From Pollutiaquabacter aromativorans (GTDB lineage: Bacteria; Bacteroidota; Bacteroidia; AKYH767-A; 2013-40CM-41-45), in assembly GCA_049177215.1 (NCBI GenBank), contig CP185379.1, forward strand, positions 868,001 through 932,000: DNA of 64,000 nucleotides, given 5' to 3'. The translations under genes and the position numbers were made by a program. The notes below the pieces were generated by a model. That model was not told the origin of the DNA. It saw only the letters and a program-made list of their open reading frames with translations, and did not search any database. Shown one piece after another: positions 63,542 through 64,000 of the stretch. How positions within the stretch are numbered: the first letter of the stretch is position 1; every line of letters starts with the position of its first letter.

Positions 63542-63952
63542 TTTCTCCGCCGCCTTGGTGAGTACCACAAGCAAACCTTCTGCTGACTCGAGGATGTATT
63601 GGTCGTTGTGGATAAAGACACGGAAGAAATAGTTCTTTTCCAAAAAGCGAAACCGGATGGAGTGGTCGTTGGTGTCACGGGTATAGGGTACTGTGGTGAT
63701 CTTTCCGTGTTGATTCAGGGTCAGGGAGTCGGTTCCGAAGTCGAGTTGTACTCCCTTGATCATCGACGTGTTCTTGTCATTGGAAAAGCTCATAAAGGAG
63801 CATAACTCACAATGTCGAAAACTCGCTTTGTTCATCACTTCCATCGGACATTCAGCCCGATACTTCCCGCGCAGGTAGAGTTGGTTGATGTCCTGGCCGA
63901 AGGAGGTAAGCGAGAGCAGGAGTAGGGCGAAGAGGAGGGAAGGGAGTTTCAT
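63539..63952 (-). CDS. hypothetical exported protein
   Basis: A 137-residue protein with a signal peptide (MKLPSLLFALLLLSLTSFGQ). The mature part has several Cys (CPMEVMNKASFRHCELC) and a beta-rich C-terminus with FLEKNYFFRVFIHNDQY. No family recognised. The stop codon is embedded in a heptamer array, so the C-terminal residues (TKAAEK) border repeat sequence. Confidence 0.65.
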   Translation of the reverse strand: MKLPSLLFALLLLSLTSFGQDINQLYLRGKYRAECPMEVMNKASFRHCELCSFMSFSNDKNTSMIKGVQLDFGTDSLTLNQHGKITTVPYTRDTNDHSIRFRFLEKNYFFRVFIHNDQYILESAEGLLVVLTKAAEK

Positions 63953-64000
63953 GTTTGTGGGATGTTGAAAGTTGATTGCTGGTAGTGGGTTGATGGTTGA
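63953..64000. repeat. degenerate heptamer tract at window end
   Basis: Units such as GTTGAAA, GTTGATT and GGTTGAT are visible but spaced irregularly. The tract continues past the window. Confidence 0.4.

Overview
The window is a stretch of chromosome, about 54% G+C by eye, from a member of the Bacteroidota, probably an uncultured or environmental lineage. The evidence is: at least five secreted proteins ending in a type IX secretion system (T9SS) type A sorting domain; a short primary sigma factor typical of the phylum, with many TAnnTTTG -7 boxes; the phylum-specific long glyceraldehyde-3-phosphate dehydrogenase; bacillithiol synthesis (BshB1); and the neighbourhood ccm - DUF2520 - kdsC - ubiA. 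No phage, insertion sequence, CRISPR array or rRNA operon was seen. One tRNA gene (His) is present.

Layout. 0-0.8 kb: the end of a PorE-like OmpA protein, broken by a frameshift. 1.0-10.8 kb (minus strand): one long operon starting with a beta-CASP metallo-hydrolase and continuing with cytochrome c maturation genes ccmB, ccmC, ccmD, ccmE and ccmF, interrupted by a T9SS cargo gene and ending in DUF2520, kdsC and ubiA. 10.9-17.2 kb: bshB1, a large T9SS protein, and a copA - glycosyltransferase pair. 17.3-24.5 kb: tRNA-His, a periplasmic thioredoxin, a MaoC-like protein, a POT peptide transporter, a MORN-repeat protein, mnmA with a lipoprotein, and a frameshifted gapdh. 24.6-34 kb: rpoD, degP, a sigma-like/anti-sigma-like pair running into dapF, a GNAT, a seven-haem TPR lipoprotein, and a PhoB/PhoR-like two-component system. 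34-37.8 kb: a tightly coupled four-gene operon (exonuclease/UvrC-like nuclease, redoxin, haem-copper monooxygenase-like lipoprotein, GNAT). 37.9-42.8 kb: T9SS and WD40 proteins, crcB, a DUF3078 protein and mscL. 42.9-58 kb: an ABC-F protein, apaG, a DUF1800/DUF1501 pair, a SRPBCC protein, mazG, a DUF2079 membrane protein, a peroxiredoxin, a ZIP transporter, a methyltransferase, corA, an RNA methyltransferase, pfkA and a WbqC-like protein. 58-64 kb: secreted and hypothetical proteins separated by repeat-filled gaps.

Functionally the window combines housekeeping (glycolysis, tRNA modification, lysine/peptidoglycan precursor, envelope stress, metal and fluoride homeostasis) with an electron-transfer theme: c-type cytochrome assembly, a heptahaem protein, a haem/copper enzyme, several thioredoxin-fold proteins and a copper exporter. 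The second theme is cell-surface export through T9SS.

The most unusual structure is in the last 6 kb. Nearly every intergenic gap there is built from 7-bp tandem repeats with different but related units (GTTGAAA, AGTGAAC, TAATTAG, AGTTTCT and others). In one gap they alternate with three copies of a 29-bp palindromic element. Other points worth a second look are the four-gene redox/nuclease operon with ATGA overlaps, a CcmE with Cys in place of the usual haem-binding His, a Tat-like leader combined with a T9SS tail, apparently leaderless promoters, a tRNA-His with two U-U pairs in its acceptor stem, and two frameshifts that may be assembly errors.
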